From: Gymnorhina tibicen
Taxonomy: Eukaryota; Chordata; Aves; Passeriformes; Artamidae
Direction of reading: 5' to 3'
Length of the DNA: 64,000 bases
Assembly (NCBI GenBank): GCA_013399875.1
Contig: VXAZ01003899.1
Coordinates: forward strand, 1,411,817 to 1,475,816
The notes beneath the pieces are model-generated. The model was given only the letters and a program-made list of their open reading frames with translations. It searched no databases and was not told the origin of the DNA. The translations under genes were made by a program, and so were the position numbers. Shown one piece after another: positions 51,901-64,000 of this stretch (positions within the stretch are counted from its first letter, which is position 1; each line of letters opens with the position of its first letter).

Positions 51901-54900
51901 AAACCCCTGAGGCACCACTGCAGCTTTTCTTACCCAAATGATATTTAAGGTAATACATGGAAGAATCAAAGAGATTGCTTAGCAAACAGCATGACTAGTT
52001 AGTTATCAAGATCCAGGAAGAAATGGTAAATAAAAGCAAATATTCTTGGAGTGTTACTCATTTGGAACAGCTGCTGCTTATGGAACAATTAGTGTTCTAA
52101 GTGTTCGAAGTACCTTAGATGAATGCTAAAGGAAAATGCAATGCAAAATCATAAAAACCTGTCCTGAGAAAGAAATTAGGAGCATGGCTTTTGCTGCTTG
52201 GTTTGTAAGACCAGTTTGTCCATGTGAACTATGGTTATGTTTAACAGAAAAACATTTTGTCCCTGAGATGAATCTGTTTCACTGTGTTCCTAGTAAAACC
52301 AGTTTTGTTCCTGCAATCACTAACATAAACAAAATAGTGTCATCCTGTGAAATCCTCTGCCTTTTGCACCTTTTTCTGGTTCCAGAGGATTCTAATTCTC
52401 AAAGATTTTACACGGTTAACAACTCTCTAACATTGCATTTTTTAAACCAGTTATGAAATACAGAATTTATTCTAAAGGCAAATTAATTATATCGCTGGTC
52501 TTCACACAGGAAAGTTTTGCAAAGAGTTTTTAGCACAAGGCTGCCATACTTCAGCTCACTAACCCACCTTTCCACCAACCTTCAGTGCTAGTTTATGGGA
52601 TATTTCAAAGGAGAAAGATAAGACCTTCAACATATGTAACACCTTCTTGTAGGCTAATTTTTAGCCTACCAGTCACAAGAAGATACTGAAACATAGCAAA
52701 TAATAAAAAGGAAAATAATCAGGACGTTCATGACTTGCTAACAAGCCTAGCAGGATGGACGGAAGTAATTTAACTCTGCCCTGCTGAGTCACTTGGGCTG
52801 TCCATCTACCCAGAATGAACCTAATTAGCTGGTATCAAAAATGCCACAGCTTGAGCAATGGCCAAAATATATGAGCAAAATAAAATCAATCAGCATGAGA
52901 CACCTTCATTTCCAGTTACTAAATATTAAGTGCAGTAGTTTGCCCCAAATTAACTCACAGCTAATGAAAGCCTTATTTAACAGCATTTGTCTCAAAATCA
53001 GAATGGAAGATTAATTATTTCCAAGTACCCAAGTTTATCCAACCATTTCATATTCTTCCAGAGCACACTGTATCACGGCATATTTCAACTTGCATTTGTA
53101 ACAGCACATTCAACCACAGAACACTTTATTAAAATAACATTAATGCTCTGTCTTCAACGGATAAAAGTAGGAACAAAAACTCATGCTGACACTTTATTAT
53201 GGTCCTCTACTGCTGTGCAACATGCACACCCCCTGCCTCCACCAGGCACAATAGCTTAGATGAAAATAAGGGTCTCTGTCCAGCTTTCCCCAAAATGCTC
53301 TTGCTGCACTGCATGTACACCTACCACTTCAATATTTTTGATAGGTGCCTGTCTTGAAGCAGCTCATCTGGATTTAAAGATGAGATGCACAACTTTGCCT
53401 TTTCAGCTGTATCAACCATCACTCTCACATAACAGCACAATAGCCAGTAAAAACAGAGCTCCATTTTAGTTCATCTGTATATTCTCATTGATTAATGCAT
53501 TCATTCTATCAACATGAGCACACGACATGCACTAAGAGGTTCTATTTAGCATACATTTCATTTCGCTCTCTTCTTCAGCTTTTACACAGGTTGTAGCTGA
53601 CATTTCCACCCAGTCCACATGGCAGCATTTTGACCTTGCTTTTAGAGGCTCTTTAGCATAAAATAATCTTTGTGGTTAGAGCCTGCAACTTATGCTGAAT
53701 TATGGGTACTTTACAGTAAGGAAATAAAAAAGCATAGTCAAATGCTGACAGTACTCCAATGCTTTTCCCACAAGTCCTCTGAAGAACCAGCCAATTACCC
53801 TGCAATTGACACAAGTGACTGAAAAAAGCATCCTAGCATTTCTAGCAGTCGTAAATTCATTTGCAAGTAGCTCATCAAAATTAAATGTATACTTATCACA
53901 GACACAAAGACGTGCTTAAATCACATTAAAGGGATAATTTTATGATACTTGTAATTATTTTCAAGAAAAAAAGATTTTTCTATGCTGTACATAGTAATCC
54001 TTTGCAAACTTTAAACTTAAATCTGTTTCTTCAAAGAAGTGTTTCCTTGCAGTGTGCGTGAATACTGGTTTGCTATAATAGGATTGCTCGTGAGCATCAG
54101 GCTTCTGGCACTGATCTTTGCAGCAGAAAAGGGAACACCGCTCCGGGGATGAAAAAATACACAGAAAGTACTGCATGGTGCTTTAGGAAAAATTTACAGA
54201 AAGGGAAACCAACCAAAATTGTGACTAAATCAGAGATGACTGCATTCCTTTTGCAGTCAACACTGAGACCATTAAAGAGTTTTATCTAATAATAAATGAT
54301 TAAGATCTGGTATTAGATACAAAACATATCTGCAGATGATGAGAAAAGGAAGATAAAATGTGAAGTAAGGGAAATAATAGCAGTACTTATGACTGTTTCA
54401 TTCTAGGTTTTATTTTAGTTTATTCACAAGGTTTGTCACTAGTTTATCCAAGTCTGATATATACGTGTGTATTTATGGACACACTGACACACCTTTTTCC
54501 TCCTTTTCCCTGCAAATGTAAGAACTCTCTTATTGCTCTAGATAACAGTATGAATGGACAAAGACAAAAATTTGTGGCAGAAAACACCCTGGATAACACA
54601 ATTTCTAGGAATCTTGCTCCTCTAATCTGTGTTTAATTATGAGGATATTATACAGTTTTTTAGACAGAATGTACCTTACTGTCCAAAAAATGAAACTGCA
54701 TTAGAGACTGAAATATACTTTTAAAAGAAAACACATAACTGACAATAAAGAAAACTATAAAATAAAGAAGTAACATTTAAGTTACAATGCAAAATAGACT
54801 GCAATATCCTTCAAAGAGAGAATTATATTTAAAGCCAGGAAACAAACAATTTAGTGAGGGACAACATTTGAATATTCTCCAACAGTCTCATAAAATATTT

Positions 54901-57900
54901 CAATAATTTTATAAAACTTGGCTTTACTCTCCCTTGGTAGTAACACGCAGACCACAGGTATCAAAATTCTTAAAGTTCATTTCTAATTGAATGATATCAT
55001 TCTAATCCAATGATAGCAAATTTCAAGCTTTACCATTCAAGCCCAAACCCAACCCTGCGCCTGGGTTTTCTGCTTTTATAGCAGAAGCAGCTACTCAGTG
55101 CTTAAGATAATACTCATCTTCCAGCTCTCTTTCCAGTCATCTTCCAGAGACTGGACACCTCTTTCTGATTAAGGCAACCTTTCATCACAATTGTCTTGAG
55201 CACCAATTCAGACTGCACTACATTCTAAGCCCTTAAAATGATCTTTATGTAATGCTTCCCAGAAGTAGCTAATTCGACTGATCCACTACAGGAAGCTGCT
55301 TCAAGGCTCCTTATTCAGAAGTCTCTGTGTTTGAAAATCCAGATGTGAACTGTTCCAAGTGTTCCTTAGAGCAGGGAACAGAAGAAAATGCTGCTTTCAC
55401 AGTTCCTGTGCCCAGGAGTGAGAAGATTCTAGTCCTCATGCAATAGGCTTATTCTTGAACATTTTAAACATTTTTCTGTCTTCTTATGTTTAGATATTCA
55501 TGTATTTACTTTTATATTTCTACAGTACAAAAAAATAATGGGATGATGCTTCATGGTTAAGTACAGAGTAATTTTAATCAAGCTCCCAAGCTGTGATATG
55601 GATAAAATAACTCCTGTCTCTTGTGGTTTTCTATATATAAACCATCTGAATTTAATTCTAATCTATTCTTTGATAATAAGTAATGTCTGTGTCCTTTGCA
55701 AAACAAGACCTATGAAAGAGGGAGAAGCAGCCACTGTTACACACGAGGTGCCACAGCCACTGAGGCTAGTGCAGAAGATTTTCTTCTGCTACAAAAGATT
55801 GTAAAGTTATCACACTGGAGTAATAATTTTGCATTTAACTAAACATCTCTGCAATGGAGCCACACAGACATTTGCTGCAGGGGCAGCAACTTCAACTGGT
55901 GGGGGGAACAGGAGGGGCAAGCACTCCGAGGAAAAAGTTATAAATTATTGACTAATGCAGAGCTAAAGTTCTGTGGAGAATGAGAACAGGTGACACAGGG
56001 TCCACCCTGAAAGCCAGTCTGAGGTGACAAACAACTCTGCAAGGTCCTGTGGGGGAAAGGGAAAAGCCACATCCCTGCTTTTACTCACCATTTGATTCCC
56101 AGAGGAATTCCAATACTACCTGCCAGTCCACCTTAATCAAAAGTGAAAAGACAAATACTAATTCTGCAAATCTGGTCTAATTCCTCACCCAAAGACTGAT
56201 TACTCAAGATCTGCGCAGAAAAGGGTAAATTTAATCTTTTATTCAAGTCGTAGCAGCTAGATAAATTACAGAAGCCCACATAAAATTGACCTTCAACCAC
56301 CACTTTCTGATAACAGAGTTTCTCACCTTTTCTTTTATCAGATCTGTCTCAAAATTTCCTGCAGCCAGATTTCCCTATATTTAGAAACCAATCAGTGCCA
56401 GCAGCTGCAAGAATTGCCCTCCAAGCAATCAAGGGTGGGAAATACATAAGTCAAAAATCCAGTGAGGCAGAAATTTCTGATCAGACTTGAAAGGAAGCTC
56501 TCAGGAATCTACATTCATCTAGAAATTGAGAGGCAAAACCTTGACTCCTTCAAAGCACGGCATTTTCAGGCACAGTTCTGAGGTTGGGAGTTTTCAGGCT
56601 AAATTTCAGAAAGACAGGACTGTCAGAAACTGCTAATCAGATAAAAAAAAGTACACGATCACTATGATTGAAGTGACGAAACTCCAAACACTGTATCTTG
56701 AAGACTCCAGCACCCAAATTTTACCATGCCCATGATGCAGAAAGGGATGCTATTGAAAGAAGATGAAGCAATTTTTTATCCAACGTGATTATATAATCTC
56801 ATGTTCTTCCTCAGACTGAAACAGGGTACAACAGGAAATATTTTTCACAAAACAGAAGGCATGGTATTGCCACAGGAGTTCAGAATTACCTGATTTGTCT
56901 TAGGCAAAAGTATTGGATTTCAGAATTGCACTCAGGCCAGAGGAAGGCTAAGACCTAATAAGCAGGGTACATCACAGCAGTCAAGTTAAAAGACTGAGTA
57001 CACGCTATGGACACTTCCTTATCAGTACAAAGGCACATATTTATCTTGGGTTTTTTTCAGTGACAGCACAATATAAACTAAGGGCACGTCTATCTCTCCT
57101 CTCTCTGCGGCACTGAGCACCTCAGCTGCATCAGGAGCAGCGTACAACATACAGCCCCAAACAAGGGCAGCTTGCAGCTGCACTCGCACTAAAAAAGCCC
57201 TTAAGAAGTAACATGTCTTTCTCAAGATAAATGCAATCACGTTACTGTTAAAATGTATGCTCTGATTTATAGAAATTATGATTCTCAGGGTCCTCCGGGT
57301 TAAATGCAAGTATAAGTGAAGGTAAAAGACATCCTGTAATGTATTCCAGAAGAGAACTGTCTTTGAACCAGATGACTTAGAAAGTATGCTTCAAGACAGA
57401 GAGGTGTTAGCAAAGATAAGAGTATACTACAGTTCCACAAACTCCACTTGAAATGCTGTCTGAAAAGACTGCAGCTCCACTAAATTAGATATTGTTAGCA
57501 TTTTGCACAGATTATTTCAAGATGTGGCAAAGAGCTACTAGCTGCAGCCTGTCGTCTACTATTGCCTTTTTTCAAATTCTAAGACTTTTAATTTCCGAAT
57601 TTTTACCAAATAGTACATTACACAACCATTTCATTTGCAAATAGATTTAGTTTACGAAAACCAGGCTAATCCACTTGCCTTCTGCAAAACGTTTACTAAC
57701 ATGAACCTACACTTGCTTCTCATCCACTACCACTTAACTTCCAATCAATATTTTGACATTGGCAAACTGTATCTACATTAGAATGAAATCCAAACAGCCC
57801 TAAAAAGAACCAGTCACTGCTCGTCCTCACTTGGAGAATAAGAAATTATAACACTTGCGTTCTACTGATTTCATGTTACACCAAATCTAAATTTCCACAT

Positions 57901-59703
57901 TGCTGTTACAAATGTATTCCCCAGTCAGAAGCATCTGCTCAAAAATTAACAACAGTTTTTCAATAGAAACACCTAATGAGTCTGCTCTTCACAGCTTCTC
58001 TCATGCAAATTTCAGACTATGGATTAGAAACTTGAAAAGATCATATTTCACCACAGCTTTTTTATACTGCAGGACACACCAGCAAAGTCTCTTCAACAAC
58101 TGGGGGTAGAGCGTTAAAAAAACAAAACAAACAAAGGAGAAAATACAGAAAGAAGGCATCATTTCAGTTAAGGTCATAAATGTCAGAAGACCAAAAGTAT
58201 TCCAATGTGTAATCAAGTCTTACAAAGTTTTCAGTATCTCTCATAATATCACTCCTACAACCTAAAAGAAGGGAAATCTTCATCTCATAAACAGCTCTCC
58301 CTGAGTTATTGTGGACAGCCGATAAAGCTTATTTTTTGTTTAACTAAAAAAGAAAAGGAAATCATGATCATACCATCTACCTCTACACAAAAGCCTTTTT
58401 TTTTTTGCAGCTGTACTGCTGTAATCATATTGCAGATCCTGTTTACCTCTAGCAATAAAAATATGTCCTGTTAAGACATATGATAGTGCTAAAGTAATGT
58501 AGTGATAAAGTTCTTCCAACTTCAGTAACATCTTTCCATATGAAGCATAACTCTGACTTCCTCTGATATTCTAGAGATAAAACCTTGAATCTTGCTCAGT
58601 AACTTCAAAAACACAGCTCAGTGTGGAATTGCATTTTTCCAGGAAGGAGCCAGAACATTCTGTGATTCTTCTTTTCTGACATGTTAATTGTTCTTCCATA
58701 CACAAGAACAGAAGCAGCAGCGTGCCGTATTTATTCAATGAAAGTTGAGCCACAGGGGTTATGGTACATTCCTTCTCCAACATCAGCCAAATTATCTCAG
58801 TGCCCAACTTTAAGAGGGTGCAATAATACTCCATCATTTGAGAATGCTGGGAGACTTATGAATCATTTTAACAGCATGAAGGCAGATTGAGATCATCTCC
58901 CTGTTATAGGAACCTGGAGACAAGCAGCAGCACTGGTGAATCATTTTCATATGTCCTTACTCCTCACAATAACCTTAAAGAGACACTACCACACATCTCA
59001 GTCTTCATTCAGCATACACAGGAACTTCCCAGGATTGAAAATGAGTTTATGTTGTGGCTGCAATGATACTCACTATTTTCTTTAGATATACACATATATT
59101 TATGAGGCTCCAAACTGGGTCATTGTGTCTACCAAGAAAACCCACGCTCCCTGAAATCCGTTTTAGGGTAAAAGAAAAAAGAAGTAGATATAACATTTGT
59201 AGTCATAAGAAAATGCATGACACACACATACTAACTTGAGCACGTTTGACTGCCACACTCCAGAAAGAATAAAGAAAATGCTCTTGAACATTTCCATGTA
59301 AAGTCATTACTACCAAAATTAGGTACCTACACATGCAAACTCTGCATACAAACCTTCACATACATGTAGATATTTCTTTAATAAAATGAGAAAGCCTTAG
59401 ACACAACAGAGTGGTGAATGATGAAAAAAAGGTGATAAATTAATTTAATTTTTAATGAGAAAACTCATGACCCTTGGAAAATCAGTGTATTTGAATAAAA
59501 GATGTTAGCTTATGTTCCTCCCAGGAACACAATCCTTTAAAGCAAGCTTTTTTTTCCTTTTCTTTTTTTAAACTGATTTTTATGAGAAAGAATGGATCAA
59601 ACCCTCCCTTTCAAAGTAAAAACCACTCATCTAAATGTGAGGCCACTGAAATTTGGATGCAGTTTCATCATTTCATTTGTAGAAAGTTTGGATGTTTTTA
59701 GGA
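45981..59703 (-). other. TENM2: TENM2 upstream intron, distal block B
   Basis: AT-rich intron sequence with GC-richer islands at 46080-46310 and 48530-49070, both without identifiable coding or repeat content. Open frames are at most 134 codons (48745-49149, minus). A 20-base A run lies at 47429-47448. No exon was recognised. Part of this could lie 5' of the gene if the first exon is nearby, which cannot be decided here. Confidence 0.5.
47429..47448. repeat. Poly-A run
   Basis: Twenty consecutive A bases. No retroposed sequence was recognised directly upstream. Confidence 0.9.
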
Positions 59704-59797
59704 AAATACCTCAATTTTATTTTCAGTTTGACTCAAAATATAACAGCCTAGAAATACCTCAATTTTATTTTTGGTTAGACTTAAAGTAAAACAGACT
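59704..59797 (+). repeat. 48-bp tandem duplication
   Basis: Two adjacent copies (59704-59751 and 59752-59797) both start AAATACCTCAATTTTATTTT and continue GTTTGACTCAAA / GTTAGACTTAAA. They differ at several positions, so the duplication is not recent. Confidence 0.85.
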
Positions 59798-62700
59798 GAA
59801 AATATAGCAACAGAAGGGCTGCCAATTTCCATTAGGTAAGCAGTGCTTACACTTCTCCTTCCAATGTCACAATAGGAAGTGTAACTGGGTTTCTAATTAT
59901 GCCACAGAGATTTCTTGCATTAAGAAAAAATAAAATACAATGCATATCTCATTAAACTGCTTGGTGAAGGTAAGTAGGTCTATCCAAATGGTAGTTTAGG
60001 GAAGAGAACTATCCTCAGTTTTAAAATCTAATGTTTCCCAAGAGCATCAGCAATCAACTCTACCTTAACTTCCACCCTCTTTGGATTCACCCATGAAAGG
60101 AAAGAAGGTTGAAGAGAGAAAATGTACTTTGAACACAGCATCTGCGTGAGCAGCATTTTTGAGATCTCCTAGTCAGCAGTGCTTTAAAAATGCTGTTCAT
60201 TTTTGTTTGGCTCTGCCAAACACAGCAGCCTATGCCAGGTGTGGCTGCAGGTTCCAAGGACAGCTGTCCAGCGCAGGTCGGGGTAGTGGCGAAAGGCAGG
60301 CAGGGCTGGAACAGGGGCTGAGCCAAAGAGCTGCCCTCATTCTGCTCCAGCACAGCCCAGCAAGCACTTGGAGGTGCAGAACTCACGTGGCAGTGCCTGA
60401 GCCAGGACAGCAACACCTCACAGCACAGACGTGAGAATGACGAGGTGGTGTCAGGGAGTGCATTGGGGGAAAGCACATAAAAAGACAGTCATAAAAGATG
60501 ATTGGCAATTCGGAGACTAAATCTCCAATAACATTTTGATGCTTTGGTAGAGGTTCATATTTTAAAAGTACAGAGTAATTCAGGCCATTCTGAAATCTTC
60601 TATACTCACATGATAAAGACTTATTTTTTCATCCAAGTGAGAGATCTGCCTCAATACAGAAACTGAGGCACAAGATATCACCCAATCCAGACTACAGGAT
60701 GCCACCAATACACAATACTGAGCAAATGCCAATGACTTTGGCCCCTCTTGCCCTCCAGACATTCCCAGGCTGTGAGTCACATGCTCCTAGACTCTGTTTT
60801 ATTACAGAGAACAGCAGTAGTGGCACTCAAAGTAACATCACAGCAATATTCTGTTTGCTGGTAAGTGAACCGGCAAAGTGTCAGTCTCTCAACAGCCTTC
60901 AAGAGTGGAAGAGATGCTACAAAAAATTCATTATTAAAATATCCAGCAAAAGAACGTATACACTGACTGACTTCAGACTCAAGCTAAACACCAGGCAAAA
61001 GCACCCTTTGCATTCTCTCAGGATAACAGAAATGCTCTTCGGTTCCTGAGTCATGAGGTAAAAGGAGCTTCAAAAGTCATGTTCAAACAACCAGAGACAT
61101 TCAGAGCAACTGCCCCAGGTAAATTTTTAATGCTAGCAGGAGTCACTGTTGCCAGGCAAGAAGCGTGTCACTATGTGAGAGTGACTAGCACCGGGAGGAA
61201 GCAGGTGTGGGATTCTGTTCCTGGCCCACTTTAAAGGGATGTCAGTGTGCTCTCGGATTGTGACAGACAGTGGCATCAAAGGTTTGGCAGGATGTGCCGG
61301 AGGGCTTCTACTTGATCCTTCTTTTAAAGAAGTGCCAACGAGCTCTGAATCATGGAAGCAAGCAGGCCTTACAAAATAGATATCCTTATCAGAATTCTTC
61401 TCCAGTCTAGGAACAAATATAGTTGGAAGATTTCAGAAAAGGTAGGTTAATTTCTGGAGGCAAGCACTGAGTAGGGTACAGAACCAAGAGGAAAACAGTC
61501 AGGTCCCCAGAGGGCCATATGGTCAATGAAGACTTTTGTGCTTCCCTGGCCACAATATAACGTCTGGGTTTTGTGCCTGCTGCTGAGAAACAGCAGAGCA
61601 CATTATCTGTTCTGTTTTCAGAGGACAGAGTCAGAAACTGGCACTCCTGAGTTCCTGGGAGTCCATGGCCATGCACATCCAGCACTGGAAACAGGGACAT
61701 TAATGTCTTCTTCTAAAGTACAAGAATGTTTCCATAAGAAAAAATAAAAAGAAATATTACTTCAAATGCAGGACTTCATGCCATTTTGTTTAGCAAGTCC
61801 CACAGTCATTTTGCACTCGTAAATGGCACAAATACTGATGAGAAGGTGAGGGCGAATTCCTTTTACATGCTGCTGAAACAGAGGAGCTATTTTATTTCAT
61901 ATAGTCTTTACTTCCTTCTTGAACCTTTTTGGACAAGTGCATTTGTCTCAACATGTTTTTAAAGTAAGTTTAGCAAGATATATGGATTGGTCAGTTTGTA
62001 AAATGTAACAGAAATAATGAAGATTTTGCTCACTTAACTCATGAACCAGTTTCTAGTGATAGCAAGGGCGTCAGTTTTACAGATAGTTTTCAGTTTCAAT
62101 GTCACCACTACTTGATTCTTGCAGCATGAGGATTTGTGTGACTTCCTCAACAGAGATGGATCAAAAATCAGATTCTGTTGATCAGACCCTTAAAAAAATC
62201 AGCAGCTCCTACTTGATTCAAGCCTGCGACCTAGATGCCTTCTCCTTTATTTAACCGTTCCTTCCATTTGACCATGCACTTGGTGCCTTGTTTGTTGCAA
62301 AATTTCATCTGTAAGAAATCTGTAATGAGGATATATGAACATATTCTATTTCAAACTCACAAAGTAGTAGAAAGAAGACAGAAGTCAATTTATGTTAATC
62401 GATGGTGTCAGGACATGCTACAGCAACTCAGCAATGGCAGAGGTGCTCCAAACAATGCATTCTGCTGATCTTATTTCCATAAAGATACGTGGAAACACTT
62501 GAGATTGTTACTCCTTAACTGGGAGAAGACAACCTAAGGAGTATTTAAAAATCAATGGACCTAGTCTGAAAATACACATAATAAAAGGCTGAGGTTCATG
62601 TGTCCAAACATCTGCATTGTTTGTGTCATGAAATGGCTCTCTACAAATGAACCCAGTCATTTCAAAGCAGAATCAAGCACACAATTATAGTCACAAGATT

Positions 62701-64000
62701 TATTCAGTATGTCGAGAATATGGTATTTAAACAGTATTATTGGACAATACATCAATTAATTCAGTTTATTAATAATTTGGGTATCTACTAATAAAGATTG
62801 ATTATGTGGCTGGATTCAGCAGTAGGTTCTGAACACTGCCCCTGGGATATGTCACACTTGGTGACATATAACACCTAAATGCAAAAGCCTGAGCACGATC
62901 CATTGCATCCATGCCCAGAAGAAGGGATGCTAAGCTGGATACAGGGGAAAACAGCAATCACAGGAGCAACTACCCACTAGCACATAGTGTTTGGTGAACA
63001 GAAGAGCACAGACTTCTTCAGGCACAATTTCCCTCTTTCCATCCTTCCATTCACGTTGGACTGAGTGATTTCTGGCATTGCCCAAGACATGGATCATAGG
63101 GCTGAAATGTCAAACTAAGAACTAGAATATAATTTACAGTGCAAAACGCATTTTTTAAAAAGTTGAGAGCTGCCTTTATACATGCAAATTCTTTGAAGTA
63201 TATGGATTCCTTCAAACCCTGTGCTAGGGACAAGCAAATCCTGCTGTGAATACAGAATTGATATTTACAGCCTTCATTCTCTGCCTGCTTAGCTGTAGTG
63301 AGAAGGCTTAGAAAAATTAAGAAAGTATTAATGCCATGAATCAAACAAACGTCCAAAATATTTAACTTTAAGCTTTAAAGTTTTAGATTTTAAGCTTTAA
63401 CTTTAGATTTAACTAAAATCTACACCATCTCTTGGTGGTGAGATAGACATATCTCCTTTGTTGTAGCACACAAGGAATGAACTACTACCAACTGCAAAAC
63501 AATAAAACAATACACACAAAATGAATCCCTCTCAACACCATGGCATGGAGCTTAATTCAAGCTATGTGTAACTACTGAAGAAATAATGATTTATAATAAA
63601 GGTGTAAAAACATCACGAACAAAAGGAAGAAGTTCATTTTGGTTTTACTAAATTACCTGCACTGTTTGTATTTTGGCCAATAAAGGACTCAGATGTGGAT
63701 GTCTCAATGCAAGGTTTTTTCAATGACCATTATCAGCACAGGGAAAGGCAACACTGCCAAGATAGCCCTTTCTCAAGTTCTCACATAATAAATGAGCTCC
63801 ATTTGGTTCTTTTAACTATGACAGTAACTGCATCCATTGAAGTTGAGGCAGTATTTTTTCTCAATTTGTTTGCATTATTATTTTCCCATAGAGCATCAGC
63901 CCACTGAAAACCATCGATCCATTCATTACAACCACAATTACTGCCAGTCTTGATATCAAACTCTATTCAGTATCTGAACAACAGTTAACTGATGAACAGA
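59798..64000 (-). other. TENM2 upstream intron or 5' flank, right end of window
   Basis: AT-rich sequence with a GC-richer island at about 60190-60480 (ORFs of up to 129 codons, no known domain) and an AT-rich TTAAGCTTTAA-repeating stretch at 63360-63420. No exon, promoter or classifiable transposon was recognised. Confidence 0.5.

Noticed and set aside
58640..58690. ACATTCTGTGATTCTTC, similar to CR1 terminal octamers
   Set aside because: Upstream sequence lacks the conserved CR1 3' segments, leaving a single short match.
60650..60690. AGAAACTGAGGCACAAGAT, similar to the MIR core
   Set aside because: Only about 15 bases agree and the neighbouring MIR segments are missing; chance similarity is likely.

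Overview
The window is vertebrate, almost certainly avian, nuclear DNA. It is AT-rich, CpG-poor and nearly all non-coding. It contains one confidently recognisable exon, on the minus strand at 9413-9703. This exon holds the start codon and the first 75 codons of teneurin-2 (TENM2), a very large neuronal type II transmembrane adhesion protein. The peptide matches the teneurin-2 cytoplasmic N-terminus, including the [14 protein letters not shown] start and the DEFPRQ end. It is bounded by a good acceptor and donor. A CR1 retroposon, a MIR-type SINE and an avian-type ERV long terminal repeat support an amniote, bird-like genome. The LTR resembles a family I associate with neoavian and passerine genomes, but I could not check this.

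Layout in transcription order (right to left). Positions 64000 to 9704 are upstream intron, between an unseen 5' non-coding exon and the first coding exon, or possibly partly 5' flank. Within it lie tandem duplications near 59.7 kb and 42.8 kb, AT palindromes near 40.7 kb, a repeated unit of about 260 bp (35.6-36.8 kb), a GC-rich block that may be an old repeat (33.8-34.2 kb), a CpG-retaining patch (30.1-30.6 kb), an (AAAT)n microsatellite (26.06 kb), a CR1 copy (21.2-21.6 kb), a MIR next to a long A-rich tract (17.1-17.4 kb), a 1.07 kb solo LTR in the same orientation as TENM2 (12.47-13.54 kb) and a CR1 3' remnant (10.2 kb). Positions 9412 to 1 are the next intron. It holds a minus-strand CAG tract and a poly(A) signal near 8.5 kb that could belong to a cryptic terminal exon.

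All other open frames are short (mostly 60-150 codons), lack recognisable domains and look like chance ORFs in intron or repeat DNA. The longest, 191 codons, lies inside the LTR. I saw no operon, CRISPR array, tRNA or rRNA gene and no clear new biological system. The points most worth a second look are the sense-oriented LTR upstream of the coding exon, the unclassified 260-bp repeat and the CAG-tract segment downstream of the exon.
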